In this document: positions 18,101-29,835 of the stretch, one piece after another | Position numbering within the stretch: position 1 is the first letter of the stretch | Layout: each line of letters starts with the position of its first letter | Assembly: GCF_017742995.1 (NCBI RefSeq) | Contig: NZ_CP072425.1 | Span: 930,001-994,000, forward strand | Origin: Pseudoalteromonas viridis | Lineage (GTDB): Bacteria; Pseudomonadota; Gammaproteobacteria; Enterobacterales; Alteromonadaceae | Length of the DNA: 64,000 nucleotides | Direction of reading: 5' to 3' | Notes under the pieces: generated by a model | The model's input: only the letters and a program-made list of their open reading frames with translations | What the model was told of the DNA's origin: nothing | Databases searched by the model: none | Made by a program: the position numbers and the translations under genes

Positions 18101-21100
18101 TAGGGTAGTTTTCGAATACCAGCAGGGTATCGAACAAGCCCTCGCGGCTGAGCTCCAGTGATTGTGCCGCCAGCTTCTGAATGTCATACAAAGGCGTAAA
18201 CTCATGCTCACGTACCGCCAGCGCAGTGCTTTGCTGGGCCTGTAGCCAATCGCTCAGCGACTGAGCCGGATCGACGCACGCAACCATAGGTACGGTATTG
18301 ATGAACATGCCCTGGATGGCGTCATGCCCGGCCAAATCGTTTGGACGACCTGAGGTTGTGGCACCGAAGCATACCGTGTCGCGACCCAGATAACGGCTCA
18401 GCAGCAGCGCCCAGGCGCCCTGCACCAGGGTATTCTGGGTAATGCGATGGTCCTGACAAAAAGCCACCAGCTGGGCAAATTCAGCCTCCGACAGGTGCAC
18501 ATCAAAACCACCAAACTGGCCGCTGTGAGGCTTGCTCAGGGTGCCGCTCAGGTAACTGGGTTCTTCCAGTGGCGCCAGTTGTTGCTGCCAGAAGGCGCGA
18601 TTCTGCGCCTCATCCAGTTGCGCTAAGTAACCGATATAATCGCCATACTGACCCGCCACCGGCGGTAAAGTTTGCCCTTCGTAGGCCATCAGCACTTCGC
18701 CCAGCATCGCAGAGCGGCTCCAGCCATCGGTGAGAATATGGTGCATGGTCCAGACCAAAGCATGGCGGCCGTCTGACAGCTCGATAATGCGCATTCTGCT
18801 CAGGCCCGGTTCGCCTTGCAAATCAAAACCGCGACGCGACTCTTGTCTGGCAAACGCTTTCACTTCTGCCTCAGAGACCGGCCGGTCACGCCAGTCCAGC
18901 GTCTGCCAGTCCAGCTCGGCTGAGCGGGTGACATACTGCAACGACACACCGTCAACATCAACAAACCCGGTGCGTAGCGCGTCATGGCGTTCAATCACCT
19001 GCTGCCAGGCGGCTTTAAAGCGAGCCACATCCAGACCCGTAACCATAAAGCAGCTCTGGTTAATATAGGTTTCGCCCCCCTGATAGAGGCTCTGGAACAG
19101 CATGCCCTGCTGCATCGGCGAGAGCGGATATACATTACTGATATTCTCAAGCGCCAGCGGCAGATTGTCGATTTGTGTCTGCGTCAGTCCGCTCAGAGGC
19201 AGATCGGACGGTGTCAGCGTTGCGCTTGTGTCACCACAGTGGCCTATCACCTGGGTCAGGGCCTGCTTGAGATGCGCGGCAAATTGTGCCACCGCCTGTG
19301 CAGGCAGGCGCGCAGGCGCATAGCGGATCCGCAGTTGCAACTGTCCGCCCAGTACCTGACCAAGAATAGACAGCTCGCTATCCATCACATACTCAGGGTC
19401 CAGCGTCATGCCACTGTCTTCACTGGCCGGACGCCAGTTGTCGGCTTGACTTGCGGCGCTGTCCAGCTGTCCCAGATAGTTGAACTCAATCTCGCCCAGT
19501 CCCTGTGCATTGAGCACAGCCTGCTGCTCAGCTGAGCCATAATAGCGAAATGCGCCATAGCCGATGCCTTTGTTCGGGATCGCCCGCAACTGTTCTTTGT
19601 TATACCTGATGGTATCGCCCAGCGTCTCGTGGCGTGTCAGGGTCACCGGAAACAGGCTGGTAAACCAGCCTACGGTGCGACTCAGGTCAACCTGTTCAGA
19701 CCAGGGTTCACGACCGTGCCCTTCAAGATTAATGGTGTGCACAGTTTGTTTGGTCCAGCGGTATAAGGCCTCGCTCAGCGCACTGAGCAGTAAATCGTTC
19801 ACCTGAGTGCGATAAGCCTGCCCTGATTCAGTCAGAAGCGCCTGGGTCAGCGCAGAGTCCAGCACCACCTCGGCCTGCTCAACGTCTTTATACAGGCGGC
19901 TGCCGGCAGGGTTCAGCTCAGGCAATGTGGTATGCGTTTGCGCCTGTTGCTGCCACCAGTCGAATTCCCCGGCGTGTTGCGCCGGATAACTTTGTAACTG
20001 TTTTGCCCAGAATTGCACGCTGTGAGTCTTGGCTCCCAGCTCGGCTTGTGGGTATTGCCACAGCGTCGTAAAGTCCTCAAGCAGGACACGCCAGGACACC
20101 CCATCTACGGCCAAATGGTGGATCACCAGCAACAGACGGGCACTGCCATCATCCAGGGTCAGGTGCACGGCACGCAGCAGCGGGCCCGCTTGCAGGTCCA
20201 GGCTGCGCTGCGCCTGCTCAGCAATAAGCGTGATCTCATCCGCGCTGGCATCGCGATACCACAGACATTGCTGCGCCATGGCCGGGTCAAAATCGCTATA
20301 GTGTTGCTGCCACTGACCCGCGTCGTCCTGCTGATAACGCAGACGCAGGGCATCGTGGTGACGCAATAACGACGCGAACTGTGTCTGCAGAGTTTGCTGT
20401 GCAATCGGTGCATCCAGCGCCAGCATCACCGCCTGGTTCCAGTGCGCCCGATTGGTCATGGTCCGCGCAAAAAAGGCCTGCTGAATGGGCAGTAAAGCCA
20501 CCTCGCCGGATACCTGTTGTTGCGCCTGCGCATCGCCTGCAATGCGAGTCATCAGTGGCGCCAGCTTGGCAATGCTCTGATGGGTAAAAATTTGCTTGGC
20601 ACTCAGGGCATAACCCTGCTGCCGCAGTCGGGCAATGATCTGCAAGCTCAGGATAGAGTCGCCGCCCAGCGCAAAGAAGTTATCCTCACGACCGACAGAC
20701 GCCAGATTCAGCAGCTGCTGCCAGATGTTTGCCAGTAATACTTCCTGCGGCCCCTGCGGTGGCAAGGTATCAAGGCGCTGGCTGCTTTGCGGTTGTGGCA
20801 ACGCACGGCGGTCGATTTTACCATTGTGGGTCAAAGGCATGCACTCCAGCACCATAATCACACTGGGCACCATATAATCGGGCAACTGCTCGGCCAGCGA
20901 CGCGCTGAGTGCATCGGCCTGCGGCGCGTGTTCAGCACGGCCACTAACATAGGCCACCAGGCGCGTGGAGCCCAGCGACTCATCGGCCACCACAATGGCT
21001 TTTTCTACCTCTTCGTGGGCCAGCAGACGCGCTTCTATCTCCCCGGCTTCAACCCGGTAGCCACGGATCTTTAATTGATGATCACACCGGCCCATGTACT

Positions 21101-24100
21101 CAAGCTGGCCCTGCGCATTCCAGCGCACCAGATCACCCGTGCGATACAAGCGAGAGCCGTCGTCGGCAAAGGGGTTTGCCACAAAGCGTTCAGCCGTCTG
21201 GCCCGGTTGCGCCAGATAACCCCGCGCCATTTCCACCCCGCTGAGATACAACTCGCCGGTCATGCCGTACGGCAGTACATTGAGGCTGTCATCGAGAATG
21301 ACCATACCACGTTGACCAATAGGCTGACCCAGTGGCACGTATCCGCCTTGCAGTTCACGGCACTGTGCCTGAGTCCAGGCCAGCGGCGTGATCACCGTTT
21401 CTGACGGACCATAGGCATTAACAAACGTGGTCTGCGGCAGCCTTTGCAGCAGTGCCTGGCAATGCTGCGCTGACCAGGCTTCGCCGCCGACAATACACAA
21501 GCGCAGTTGCGCGGGTAAGGTGTCAAACTGTTGAATATACGCCGGGGTGAAGCCCGCCACGGTAATGCGCTGAGCGGTAATAAAATCGTTCAGCTCCTGC
21601 TGGCTAAGCAGTTTAAATTCATCCAGCACCACAGTGGCACCGACCAGCAGCGGCCCCCACAGCTGTTCAATGGACGCGTCAAAACCAAACGACACCGAAA
21701 TGGCACAGCGATCTTCTGCCTGATACTGGTACAAAGACTGTACCGCTGCGCAGTGGTTTGACAGCGCCAGATCCGAAACCGCCACACCTTTGGGCGTTCC
21801 GGTTGAGCCTGACGTGTAAATCACATAGGCCAGCTGCTGCGGATGACGCGACTGAGGCAGTGCGCTTTCACTGTAATGCGCGCAGAGACTGCTTTGATAC
21901 ACCAGCGCCGCCGGGGGCACCGGACTCAGGGAGTCGCCCACACACACCGTCAGGCTGCACTGCGCCACAATGGTTTCAATCCGCTCGGATGGCAGTTGTG
22001 CATCCACCGGGACATAACAGCCGCCCGCTTTAAGTACCGCCAAAAACGCCACAACCGTATCAATGTGGCGAGAGAACACCACCGCAACACGCGACTCATG
22101 GTCGACGCCCTGTTCACGCAGATACTGGGCAAACTGGTTGGTGCGCGATTCCAGCTCAGCATAGCTCAGGGTTTGCCCCGCAACACTCAATGCCGCTTTA
22201 TTCGGGGTGCGCTGCGCCTGTTGCTGTATTTGCGTCGCGATGTCAGCGCCGGGCAGGTGCTCGGCCTGATACAGCGCCGGTGCAGGTGTAAGACGATCCA
22301 GTTCAGCCTGTGGCAAAACGTTTAACTCGCCGACAGGCTGCTGTAAATCGGCCTGCATGGCTGTCAGTACGCACTGCAAACCAGACAACAGGGCATCAAC
22401 CCGGGCTGTACTGAACTTATTCACCACATAATCCAGCGCCAGTTCCAGGGTGCCATCTTCACGTTCCAAAGAGTTCAATACCAGGTCAAACTGTGCCACC
22501 CCAGTGGGCGCTTGCCCTTCTTGTGCACTCAGGCCGGCAAACTGGCGTAATGCGCCATCTTCAAGGCGCTGATGGTTAAACAGTACCTGAAACAGTGGCG
22601 ATGCGCCTAAGTGACGTTCCAGTGACAGATGATCCAGCAGCTTTTCAAAGGGCAGATCCTGATGCGCCTGCGCGCCGCGCAGTGCGTCGTTAATCTGCGT
22701 CAAAACACTGCCCAACGCCAGCTCGGCGGAGATCTGCGCGTCGATCACTAAGGTGTTAATAAAGAAGCCGACGATATCCTGAGTGCCGCTGTGATGACGG
22801 TTTGCCACAGGCATACCCACACGGATTGTCCGCTGGCCGCTGTATTTGTGTAGCAGCACCTGCCAGGCCGTCATCAGGACATTAAACAGGGTTACGCCCT
22901 GCGCGGCGGCAAAATCGCTCAGCGTCTGACGCTGGGCACTGGACAAGCGTACCGAGCGCGTTTGATTGCGCTGACTGTCATCCTCACTATTTAGGTCCGC
23001 CGGCAGTGCCAGCGGGGTGTGCTCATCACCCAGTCGTTGCTGCCAGTAAGCCAGTTGTTTTTGCTCTTCACCCGCGGCCAGCCAGTCGCGCTGCCAGGCG
23101 GCAAAATCACTGTAGCGCAATGCCTGTGGTACAGGGGTCAGGGTTTCACCCGCACAGGCCGCTTCGTAGGCCCGCACAAAGTCGGCCACGATCAGTTTCA
23201 GCGACCAGCCGTCGGAAATAATATGGTGCATCACCACCACCAGCTCATGCTGCTGTGCGTCATCGGCAATGACGCCGACCCGCAGCAACGGCCCCTGAGT
23301 TAAATCAAAGGGAGTCGACACTAGCTGTTGCTTAAACTCGGCGCGGGCGACGTCAGACTCGGGTGCCTGATAACGAATATCACAACGCCCCTCAGGTAAC
23401 ACCTGAGTACGCACTGTGCCCGCGTCATCCTCAACAAACAAAGTGCGCAGCGCTTCATGCTGGGCAAGCAGGTGGTCAAAGGCATATTGCAGCGCGTGGG
23501 TATTGAGCTCACCACTGAGATGCAGCGAACCGGAAATATGATAGGCGCTGCTGTTGGGGTCCAGTTTCCACAGGAACCATTGTCGCTCCTGCGCAAACGA
23601 TAATCCCGTATAGGTCTTATCCTGACGCGCAATCTCAACCACGCTTGTCGCATCCGTCAGGCTGTCGGCCAGTGCCTCAAGCGTGGGGGCATTGAGCACA
23701 CTCTGAATATCCACTGCCAGCTGGCGCTTTTTACTCAGCGCAATGACTTTCAGGGCACTGATGGAATCGCCGCCCAAAGCAAAAAAGTTATCCAGCCGGC
23801 CAACCTGCACCACGCCCAGTACGGTTTGCCAGATCTCAGCCAGCTGTTGCTGCTGTGGTGTTTGCGGCGCAAGGTATGCCACACTCTGTTGTGCATCGGG
23901 CGCAGGCAAGGCCTTGCGATCAATTTTACCGTTGCTGTTCAGCGGCAGCGTTGCCAGCACCATGATCATGGCAGGTACCATATAGTCCGGCAAGCTGTCG
24001 GCCAGTGCCAGTTTCAGCTCTGGACCGTCCACAGACGCGTCTGCGTTGGCCGACACATAAGCCACCAGACGCTGAGATGCGCCGCTGCCCGTGGCCACTA

Positions 24101-26858
24101 CCACGGCTTCACGGACTCCGTCGATGGCGTACAGCGCCGCTTCGATTTCGCCCAGCTCAATACGAAAACCACGAATTTTGACTTGATGGTCAATCCGGCC
24201 CAGATAATCCAGCTGACCTTCGTCATTCCAGCACACTAAATCGCCACTGCGATACATGCGGCTGCCATCGTCCATAAACGGGTCGGCAACAAAGCGCTCT
24301 GCACTGAGGTCGGGGCGGTTCATATACCCGCGGGCCAGGCCGTCGCCGGCAATGTACAGTTCGCCCGCCACCCCTTGCGGGCACAGGTTCAGCGCCTGAT
24401 CCAGCACGTACAAACGGATCCCCGCAATCGGCGCACCAATCGGCACCGGCAAGGCCGGGTCGCCATGACAGGTAAAGTGACTGACATCCACCGCCGCCTC
24501 GGTCGGGCCATACAAGTTATAGAGTTTGGCCTGCGGCAATTTATTGAGCGCCTGTGCCTGTACTTCGCTGGGCAGGGCTTCACCACTACACAGAATGCGG
24601 CGAATGCTGGTGGCGGTATGTACCTGCTCATGGCCAATAAAGGCCTGCAGCATAGAGGGCACAAAGTGTAAGGTGGTGACACCGTACTGCTTGATGGTAT
24701 CGAGTAGCTGGCTACTGTCTTTATGGGCTCCCGGCTCGGCGATCACCAGCTCGGCACCGTACATCAGCGGCCAGAAAAACTCCCACACAGACACATCAAA
24801 GCCAAACGGGGTTTTTTGCAGCACCTTGTCGTCTGGGCCAATCGGATAAGCCGACTGCTGCCAGGCAATGCGGTTATAGATAGCGCTGTGCTGGTTGCCT
24901 ACTCCTTTGGGCTTGCCGGTTGACCCTGAGGTGTAAATCACATACGCCAGTTGTGTCGGAGCAATGTCATGGGCAGGCAAATGCGATGGATACTCGCTTA
25001 GTGCCACTGACGGGTAGTGCACCCGCTGGACCTGCTCATCCAGAGCGCTGAAGCGATGCAATGAGTCGTCTCCAAGAAACAGCGCTAACCCGCTGCTGCT
25101 GGCAATATAGGCAATGCGCTCTTCGGGCAATGAGGGCTCCAGCGGCACATACGCCGCGCCGGCCTTCACGACCGCCACAATACTGATCACCATCTCCAGA
25201 CTACGCTCGAACACCAGCGCCACTTTGTCTTCCGCGCCAATACCGCGCTGATTTAGATAATGCGCCAGCTGGTTCGTACGCTGCTCCAGCGCTGCATAGC
25301 TCAGGCTCTGGCCGGCAAAACGCAGCGCCACCGCCTGTGGGGTCCGCGCACTTTGCTCGCTGATCAGTCTGGTCACGGGATGCGTGTACTCAAAGCCCTG
25401 CGGGCCTGTACCATTGAGCAGCAACTGTGCAACATCCTGCTGCTCCAGCACTGGCTGAGTATACACAGGCCGCTGCGGTTCATTCAGACAGGCTTCCAGC
25501 AAGGTCTTAAGCTGAGCCAGACATTGCAGCGCAAAGTCCTGACTATACAAGTCGCTGGCGTACACCAGGTTTAAACTGGTGCCATCGCTGACATCTTCAA
25601 TCACATCCAGCTGCAGGTCAAAGGGCATGCCAAATCGGTACATTTGGGTATTGAGCAGCGTCAGCTCGGCCATCTGACTGAACTGACGCTTGTCGCGGCG
25701 CAGGTAATTGAACATCACCTGAAAAATTGGATGCACGCCCATCTGGCGAGCTGGTTTAAGAGCACTGACCAGCTGATCGATGGGCAAGTCCTGGTTGCTC
25801 TGTGCAATCCCGCTCATCACCCGGTTTTTTTCCAGCAACTGAGCAAAGGTATCCGTATCGGCCAGCTGCAGCGGCATAACCTGGGTGTTGACGAAATAAC
25901 CCACCACATTCTGGGTTTCACTGCGATGACGGTTGGCAATTGGCACGCCAACGCGGATCGTCTGACTGCCACTGAGACGCGCCAGTAACACCTGCCATGC
26001 ACTCAGTAAAAGCAGATAAGGCGTGACCTGATACTGACCGGCCACAGCGCTGATTTTTTGCCACAGCGTCGCGGGGATCTGCTGCGTTTCAAATGCCACC
26101 TCATACGGGGGATTATGACGCTGCTGATGGTTGGCAGGTAAGCGCAATGCCTCATCGCAGTCCGCCAGCTGCTGTTGCCATACAGCCAGCTGTGCCTTGT
26201 GCAGCGCATCCAGGTCCTGTTCAGCTTGCCATTTGGCAAATTCCAGGAAACCCGGTACAGGCTCAGCCGCTTTGATCTCTCCCGCATACAAGGTCACAAA
26301 CTCATTGAGCAGCTGCTGCATTGAGGTGCCATCGGTGATGATATGATGCATGGTGACAATCAGGCTAGCACGCCCCGGTTGCTGCGCAATGGCGATGCGC
26401 AGCAAAGGTTCGCCGCACAAATCATAAGGCTGCTCAACAAACTGACGGATTGGGTCCTGCCCGTTTGTGGTATCGCTCAGCTGGGCCACTGTGACTGCCT
26501 GATACTGACCATCCAACTGCCAGACTTGCTCGTCCTGTTCAACAAAGCGGATCCGCAAGGCACTGTGCTTAGCCTGCAAGGCTTCGAATGCGGCCTGCAC
26601 CTTGGCCACCTCCAGTGTCCCCTCAAAATGCAGCGCCCCGGCCAGGTTATAGGAAGCATCCTGGGGAGCCAGCTTCCAGGCGTACCACAAGATTTGCTGC
26701 GCAGCCGTCAAAGGCACCCGCTCGCCGGGCTCAAGCTGCACCGTCAATTGACCAGATGACTCGCTGGCCTGACTGATACGCTGTTGAAGTTTTTGTTGAT
26801 CCTGGGCACTAAGAGAGGACATTGCACGGTTTCGTCTGGTGCGTCTTTGCTGTGACAT
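15141..26858 (-). CDS. Three-module NRPS: C-A(Ser)-T-C-A(Lys-like)-T-E-C-A(hydroxyornithine-like)-T-TE
   Basis: A 3905-residue peptide synthetase. C1 about 45-490 (HHIITDG about 172); A1 about 500-990 ([11 protein letters not shown] about 641); T1 Ser about 1030; C2 about 1075-1520 (HHIISDGWS); A2 about 1545-2020; T2 Ser about 2065; epimerase about 2110-2540 ([21 protein letters not shown]); C3 about 2560-3010 (HHILTDGWS); A3 about 3050-3530; T3 Ser about 3582; thioesterase about 3640-3895 (GWSLGG). Specificity codes read by eye: A1 DVWHLSLVDK, the serine code; A2 DAEGIGAITK, resembling lysine codes; A3 DGEVCGGVTK, resembling codes reported for N5-hydroxyornithine. Predicted output is -Ser-D-Lys(?)-OHOrn, released by TE. 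Because it starts with a C domain it needs an upstream donor: DHB-EntB or the PKS ACP. GGAG precedes the ATG. Confidence 0.93.
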   Translation of the reverse strand: MSQQRRTRRNRAMSSLSAQDQQKLQQRISQASESSGQLTVQLEPGERVPLTAAQQILWYAWKLAPQDASYNLAGALHFEGTLEVAKVQAAFEALQAKHSALRIRFVEQDEQVWQLDGQYQAVTVAQLSDTTNGQDPIRQFVEQPYDLCGEPLLRIAIAQQPGRASLIVTMHHIITDGTSMQQLLNEFVTLYAGEIKAAEPVPGFLEFAKWQAEQDLDALHKAQLAVWQQQLADCDEALRLPANHQQRHNPPYEVAFETQQIPATLWQKISAVAGQYQVTPYLLLLSAWQVLLARLSGSQTIRVGVPIANRHRSETQNVVGYFVNTQVMPLQLADTDTFAQLLEKNRVMSGIAQSNQDLPIDQLVSALKPARQMGVHPIFQVMFNYLRRDKRQFSQMAELTLLNTQMYRFGMPFDLQLDVIEDVSDGTSLNLVYASDLYSQDFALQCLAQLKTLLEACLNEPQRPVYTQPVLEQQDVAQLLLNGTGPQGFEYTHPVTRLISEQSARTPQAVALRFAGQSLSYAALEQRTNQLAHYLNQRGIGAEDKVALVFERSLEMVISIVAVVKAGAAYVPLEPSLPEERIAYIASSSGLALFLGDDSLHRFSALDEQVQRVHYPSVALSEYPSHLPAHDIAPTQLAYVIYTSGSTGKPKGVGNQHSAIYNRIAWQQSAYPIGPDDKVLQKTPFGFDVSVWEFFWPLMYGAELVIAEPGAHKDSSQLLDTIKQYGVTTLHFVPSMLQAFIGHEQVHTATSIRRILCSGEALPSEVQAQALNKLPQAKLYNLYGPTEAAVDVSHFTCHGDPALPVPIGAPIAGIRLYVLDQALNLCPQGVAGELYIAGDGLARGYMNRPDLSAERFVADPFMDDGSRMYRSGDLVCWNDEGQLDYLGRIDHQVKIRGFRIELGEIEAALYAIDGVREAVVVATGSGASQRLVAYVSANADASVDGPELKLALADSLPDYMVPAMIMVLATLPLNSNGKIDRKALPAPDAQQSVAYLAPQTPQQQQLAEIWQTVLGVVQVGRLDNFFALGGDSISALKVIALSKKRQLAVDIQSVLNAPTLEALADSLTDATSVVEIARQDKTYTGLSFAQERQWFLWKLDPNSSAYHISGSLHLSGELNTHALQYAFDHLLAQHEALRTLFVEDDAGTVRTQVLPEGRCDIRYQAPESDVARAEFKQQLVSTPFDLTQGPLLRVGVIADDAQQHELVVVMHHIISDGWSLKLIVADFVRAYEAACAGETLTPVPQALRYSDFAAWQRDWLAAGEEQKQLAYWQQRLGDEHTPLALPADLNSEDDSQRNQTRSVRLSSAQRQTLSDFAAAQGVTLFNVLMTAWQVLLHKYSGQRTIRVGMPVANRHHSGTQDIVGFFINTLVIDAQISAELALGSVLTQINDALRGAQAHQDLPFEKLLDHLSLERHLGASPLFQVLFNHQRLEDGALRQFAGLSAQEGQAPTGVAQFDLVLNSLEREDGTLELALDYVVNKFSTARVDALLSGLQCVLTAMQADLQQPVGELNVLPQAELDRLTPAPALYQAEHLPGADIATQIQQQAQRTPNKAALSVAGQTLSYAELESRTNQFAQYLREQGVDHESRVAVVFSRHIDTVVAFLAVLKAGGCYVPVDAQLPSERIETIVAQCSLTVCVGDSLSPVPPAALVYQSSLCAHYSESALPQSRHPQQLAYVIYTSGSTGTPKGVAVSDLALSNHCAAVQSLYQYQAEDRCAISVSFGFDASIEQLWGPLLVGATVVLDEFKLLSQQELNDFITAQRITVAGFTPAYIQQFDTLPAQLRLCIVGGEAWSAQHCQALLQRLPQTTFVNAYGPSETVITPLAWTQAQCRELQGGYVPLGQPIGQRGMVILDDSLNVLPYGMTGELYLSGVEMARGYLAQPGQTAERFVANPFADDGSRLYRTGDLVRWNAQGQLEYMGRCDHQLKIRGYRVEAGEIEARLLAHEEVEKAIVVADESLGSTRLVAYVSGRAEHAPQADALSASLAEQLPDYMVPSVIMVLECMPLTHNGKIDRRALPQPQSSQRLDTLPPQGPQEVLLANIWQQLLNLASVGREDNFFALGGDSILSLQIIARLRQQGYALSAKQIFTHQSIAKLAPLMTRIAGDAQAQQQVSGEVALLPIQQAFFARTMTNRAHWNQAVMLALDAPIAQQTLQTQFASLLRHHDALRLRYQQDDAGQWQQHYSDFDPAMAQQCLWYRDASADEITLIAEQAQRSLDLQAGPLLRAVHLTLDDGSARLLLVIHHLAVDGVSWRVLLEDFTTLWQYPQAELGAKTHSVQFWAKQLQSYPAQHAGEFDWWQQQAQTHTTLPELNPAGSRLYKDVEQAEVVLDSALTQALLTESGQAYRTQVNDLLLSALSEALYRWTKQTVHTINLEGHGREPWSEQVDLSRTVGWFTSLFPVTLTRHETLGDTIRYNKEQLRAIPNKGIGYGAFRYYGSAEQQAVLNAQGLGEIEFNYLGQLDSAASQADNWRPASEDSGMTLDPEYVMDSELSILGQVLGGQLQLRIRYAPARLPAQAVAQFAAHLKQALTQVIGHCGDTSATLTPSDLPLSGLTQTQIDNLPLALENISNVYPLSPMQQGMLFQSLYQGGETYINQSCFMVTGLDVARFKAAWQQVIERHDALRTGFVDVDGVSLQYVTRSAELDWQTLDWRDRPVSEAEVKAFARQESRRGFDLQGEPGLSRMRIIELSDGRHALVWTMHHILTDGWSRSAMLGEVLMAYEGQTLPPVAGQYGDYIGYLAQLDEAQNRAFWQQQLAPLEEPSYLSGTLSKPHSGQFGGFDVHLSEAEFAQLVAFCQDHRITQNTLVQGAWALLLSRYLGRDTVCFGATTSGRPNDLAGHDAIQGMFINTVPMVACVDPAQSLSDWLQAQQSTALAVREHEFTPLYDIQKLAAQSLELSREGLFDTLLVFENYPIDEALLQQDARQTRFEILEDREETNFPLTISFIQEDTLRLHFSYQGSELAEADVKALAAQYKTLILNMLQAPQARLCAFSLVSETQQQALQGLGFGESITPLHPGTVEPIYLPGGAVPQLGATQYQDVVSTINRLAELTPDAEAVICDGRSYSYKALADKSSQLAYYLREQGVKPEQRVGVALARGIDLPLAFLAILKAGAVYVPMDLSYPQERLAYMIKDSQMAHILTSDNSLDDIAGSATLHPFADIELSEQWQQPAVCPAQGAYLIYTSGSTGNPKGVLVSRASIAAHCRGIGRRYEMRPSDRELIFMSFCFDGAHERWLTVLTHGAAVVIRPERQWDLHETYQNLHQQRVSIAVFPPVFLRELAAHVEQVGNPPPVRVYCFGGDAMPQATFELAQRVLKPDFFINGYGPTETVVTPLTWKALPGSEFDAVYAPIGELVGQRQAWLLDSHLNLVLPGQVGELYLAEEIGLARGYLNRPDLTAERFVANPFANDGSRLYRTGDLVRWNEQGLMEYLGRTDHQVKIRGFRIELGEIETLLRKRPEVRQAVVVADETPSGKRLVAYVSGHQGELPDEAALKAMLTASLPDYMVPAVIMALSDLPLNSNGKIDRKALPKAELQSEVSYVAPHNQTEALMAEIWQTVLGVAQVGRRDNFFALGGDSISGLKVISLWQQRSEQPLALKQLWQASDLAALVAAMQNADNSVLQPLNPHTDNAETLYCFHEGNGLTAPYRPLAEQLTGQFNCVGVAPAANLSDINGLTALAEYYAEALMAAQPQGTFHLMGWSLGGALAVLVARTLKAQGRNVRQVYLVDSWNPCSDFAATQLNWSDWALEWIGGAAQSVDAALHQAFLAELSEALQQDLNNSDTLAAWLVVHRTRFAELFNEELLLLPQQELGKLLSDGFELYRLARMEPREHQPDYTLDGVTERAHAWWSTDADPAATAAYQTILGSTVTATHTEDDHQQIIRAVAVQADLIAKLTQRD

Positions 26859-26909
26859 TCTGGCTCCACTGCAGTCAGTTAAATTCTGATTTCAAAATAT
26901 GACTGCTAG

Positions 26910-26933
26910 ACGAATGTCAGAGGTAAAAATCTA
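26910..26933 (-). promoter_or_regulatory. Iron-starvation (PvdS-type) promoter of the large NRPS
   Basis: On the minus strand TAGAT-N16-CGTCTAGC, CGT 52 nt before the NRPS ATG. Confidence 0.62.
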
Positions 26934-27031
26934 GTGCGCGGGCAAAGATAGTGTAAACCGGGCGATTGCAGATAAATCGTGGTGTTAAAATCAGGCGCCC
27001 GTGCCCACAGGCACCTGAACTCGGACGGGGA

Positions 27032-29119
27032 TTACAGAGTGTAATTAAAGGAAATACCCACAGTCTGAGGGTCGATTAGATCGCCATACTTGTATCGGCC
27101 AGTGCCAGCATCGCGCTCACCATAAATCACCCCTTTCTCGTCAAAGGCGTTGTTAATATAAGCATTGACACGCCATTGCTCGGCGATATAGGCCGCAGAG
27201 AAGTGGAACTGCGTGTAATCACCCACCATTTGCTCTGCCTTGCCACCCAGCTTGCTGTAGTAATCTCCGACGAAATTGCTACGTGCAGTTAGCTGAATGC
27301 TGTCCGTTGGCCAGTATTCCAGACCCAGACCCAACGTCACATCCGCCGCCTTCGGCAGATCCATTCCTTCCGATGCGCGGTTTTGTGCGTTGGCTTCATC
27401 TATGGTGCTGTTCAGCAGACCCAGGCTGGCCGACAGCGTGAGTTCATCATTGACGGAAAAACGCGCCTCAGTTTCCAGACCATAGCTGGTAACCTGACCC
27501 AGGTTGATGATTTTGTAGTCACGCGCCAGGCCACTTTCCGCGATACCATTAAACTGGTAGTCGGTGAAATCATTGTAGAATACGTTGGCAGCCAGATTCA
27601 GGCGGCCATCCAGAACACTAGAGCGGGCGCCAAGCTCAAAGGTATCCACATACTCAGGCTTGAAGATGTAGTTGCTCATGCTGCCCCAATGGAAATCACC
27701 ACCGCCTGAACTGTAGCCCTTTCTGAAGCTGGCATTCAGTGTGGTATCTTCGGTCAGGTCGTGCAGGAACGCCACTTTTGGCAGATAAATGCGGTTATCG
27801 ACATCCAGTGTAAAGCCCAGTCCAGTTACTGGCCCACCAAAGCCATTAAATACCCGATACTGAGATTCTTCTTCAACCCGGCCACCGGTGATAAGGCGGC
27901 TGCGCTCGCCCACAGCAAAGGTAAACTCACCATAAATGGCTTTTGAGTCACTGTCATCATAGCCATCGTACCAGCCCTGGCGGATAAACTGTTGGTCACG
28001 CTCATTGTAGTAGTAGCCAACATAACCAGAGACGCGCTCACCGCCATCATAAGACACTTTCGCGTCATAGGTGCGACCACCGTCGGCCATGCTCACATGC
28101 CAGTAAGTTGGATACTGCTCAAACACATAGTCGTAGTCTGAGTCTGAGATCATCAGCTCAAAATTAAACGCATCGTTGATTGTATAGCGGGTGCGCAGTG
28201 ACCAGCGCTCATAATCGGTGCGTTTGTCACGGGCATACGTGCCAACGAATACGCGCTCACCCGTTGCCGGATCCCGACCATATTCACTGGTGACTAAATG
28301 CTCGTCCAGATCCGGCCCTTCAAAGCCCCACTGACGCTCGCCCATTTCAGAGTTATCAACATAGTGCAGCAGCATGTCCAGGCCGCTGAGGCCTGCCGGT
28401 TGCCACTTCACTTTGATGTCGGTACGGGTGTTATCATACTCTTTAGGATCAAACGGGTAGCCCTTATCGTAAACAAAGTTCAGATAGGTTTCGCCTTCGA
28501 TATGTTGCACACTGGTGCGCACCGCCAGTTGATCTTCAATCAGGGGCACAGAAACAACACCGGCGTATTCATATTGACTATCCTGATTGGCATACCCGAT
28601 GCGCGTTGCGGCTTCCAGGTCAGTCAGTGACGGCTCTTTGGTTTTGATATAAACGACACCGCCAATGCTGTTACGGCCACTGTTGGAAGACTGAGGACCG
28701 CGCAGTACTTCGATTTGCTCGACATCCCACAGGCCTAAATCACCACTCACTTTGGCAACGAATGGTTCGGCCACCCCGTCACGCATCATAGAAATACGCG
28801 GCTTAGCACCGGACGAAAACGAACTAAACCCATCAGCAACACCTTGCCCTTCCTGACCACGGATTGAAGGCAGGCCACCCGTGACAATCACGTTGGCAAT
28901 CCCCTGTAGCGCGTTCAGATAAGAACTGTGCTGACCGTTTTTCAGTTGCTCTTCATCAATTACGGCGATCGAAGAGGTAGTATTTTTCAGAGAATTTTGT
29001 TTGTTTTCTCCGTATACCACTATCTGTTCAATTGATTTGAGTTCAGCGTCATCATCGGCCATCACGGCGTTTGATACGGCAAGGGCGAGCGGCAGTAAGC
29101 TGTATTTGAGTTTGTCCAT
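27032..29119 (-). CDS. TonB-dependent ferric-siderophore receptor
   Basis: A 695-residue outer-membrane receptor. Signal peptide cleavage is likely after NAVMA (about residue 21). A TonB-box-like EQIVVYGEN (about 31-39) leads into the plug domain (about 45-160: SIAVIDEEQL, LRGPQSSNSGRNSIGGVVYI), followed by a 22-strand-type barrel ending in TVGISFNYTL. Placement inside the siderophore locus suggests it imports the siderophore made here. ATG with AGGATG upstream. It is controlled by a perfect TAAAT-N16-CGT box and, just beyond it, a Fur-like AT-rich inverted repeat. Confidence 0.92.
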   Translation of the reverse strand: MDKLKYSLLPLALAVSNAVMADDDAELKSIEQIVVYGENKQNSLKNTTSSIAVIDEEQLKNGQHSSYLNALQGIANVIVTGGLPSIRGQEGQGVADGFSSFSSGAKPRISMMRDGVAEPFVAKVSGDLGLWDVEQIEVLRGPQSSNSGRNSIGGVVYIKTKEPSLTDLEAATRIGYANQDSQYEYAGVVSVPLIEDQLAVRTSVQHIEGETYLNFVYDKGYPFDPKEYDNTRTDIKVKWQPAGLSGLDMLLHYVDNSEMGERQWGFEGPDLDEHLVTSEYGRDPATGERVFVGTYARDKRTDYERWSLRTRYTINDAFNFELMISDSDYDYVFEQYPTYWHVSMADGGRTYDAKVSYDGGERVSGYVGYYYNERDQQFIRQGWYDGYDDSDSKAIYGEFTFAVGERSRLITGGRVEEESQYRVFNGFGGPVTGLGFTLDVDNRIYLPKVAFLHDLTEDTTLNASFRKGYSSGGGDFHWGSMSNYIFKPEYVDTFELGARSSVLDGRLNLAANVFYNDFTDYQFNGIAESGLARDYKIINLGQVTSYGLETEARFSVNDELTLSASLGLLNSTIDEANAQNRASEGMDLPKAADVTLGLGLEYWPTDSIQLTARSNFVGDYYSKLGGKAEQMVGDYTQFHFSAAYIAEQWRVNAYINNAFDEKGVIYGERDAGTGRYKYGDLIDPQTVGISFNYTL

Positions 29120-29151
29120 TATTTCATCCTAGTTGTATTTCCGACAACCAG

Positions 29152-29175
29152 ACGAAGTAAAAAACAGCAAATTTA
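29152..29175 (-). promoter_or_regulatory. Iron-starvation (PvdS-type) promoter of the TonB receptor
   Basis: On the minus strand a perfect TAAAT-N16-CGT (CGTCTGGT), CGT 33 nt before the receptor ATG. Confidence 0.68.
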
Positions 29176-29182
29176 GTAAAAA

Positions 29183-29209
29183 TAGTAATTATTATCAAAA
29201 AGATAATAT
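29183..29209. promoter_or_regulatory. Possible Fur box upstream of the TonB receptor
   Basis: ATTATC and GATAAT form a perfect 6-bp inverted repeat with 5 nt between, within an AT-rich stretch that also contains TAGTAATTATTATC. This resembles Fur half-sites. It lies directly upstream of the sigma-dependent box. Confidence 0.45.
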
Positions 29210-29238
29210 TACGCTCACAAACTGGGAAATAACCTTCC

Positions 29239-29700
29239 CTATTGCTCACACAGATGCACTTTCATCTCCAGCAGACACGGACTAAACCCGGCCTTTTCGT
29301 AGGCCCGTATCGCAGCCTGATTGTCGCTGTACACATCCAGATAAAAGTCGTGGATCGCCTGCTGCTTACTCCAGTTCATCAGGTGCGTCATGATCGCCTG
29401 ATTCAGGCCCTGACCGCGATAATCCGGATCGACATACATAAAGCCCAGATACCCATGGCGCGCATGTACCAGCTGTGCTTTCGAGTCCCGATGCTGGACA
29501 TAACCTGTGGCCACAATCTTGCCGTCTTGCTCACCGACGACCAGCAGACTGTCGGGACAGTCAAGCAGGGCTGATAAATCATAGTAACGCGCATCCTGTG
29601 GCTTAATGGCTTGATTGTAGGGGCGCTCGGCAGCGATTACGGCCTGCTCCAGCTGACGTAAAATAGGCAGGTCTTCTGCCGTTGCGGTGCGGATCTGCAT
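29239..29700 (-). CDS. GNAT-family N-acetyltransferase
   Basis: A compact GNAT domain, 153 residues from the ATG at 29700 (GGGA about 7 nt upstream; an in-frame ATG at 29712 is the alternative). The N-terminus MQIRTATAEDLP and the acetyl-CoA loop YRGQGLNQAIM (about 95-105) followed by DVYSDNQAAIRAYEKAGF (about 125-142) are classical. Known hydroxyornithine acylases of siderophore pathways are usually larger IucB-like or formyltransferase proteins, so a role in acylating the hydroxamate is possible but unsupported. No iron-starvation box precedes it; it may be unrelated to the siderophore. Confidence 0.8.
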   Translation of the reverse strand: MQIRTATAEDLPILRQLEQAVIAAERPYNQAIKPQDARYYDLSALLDCPDSLLVVGEQDGKIVATGYVQHRDSKAQLVHARHGYLGFMYVDPDYRGQGLNQAIMTHLMNWSKQQAIHDFYLDVYSDNQAAIRAYEKAGFSPCLLEMKVHLCEQ

Positions 29701-29773
29701 GATATGTCCCATTTACTATTCATAGAGCAGGCAGCGTCTCACAAATAGGTCCCAGTGCCAATCTACAGGCAAG

Positions 29774-29806
29774 AAAAAAGCCACCTGGTTTTACCCGAGA
29801 TGGCTT
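29774..29806 (-). terminator. Terminator after the AztD-like gene
   Basis: On the minus strand AAGCCATCT pairs with AGGTGGCTT (one G-U), with further inner pairing, followed by a T-run. Confidence 0.85.
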
Positions 29807-29835
29807 ACTAACACTACAAAAAGGGTTATGGCAAA

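Noticed and set aside
15552..26776. Many plus-strand frames of 60-225 codons opposite the large NRPS
   Set aside because: They are antisense shadows of a GC-rich gene whose own frame is continuous and domain-complete.
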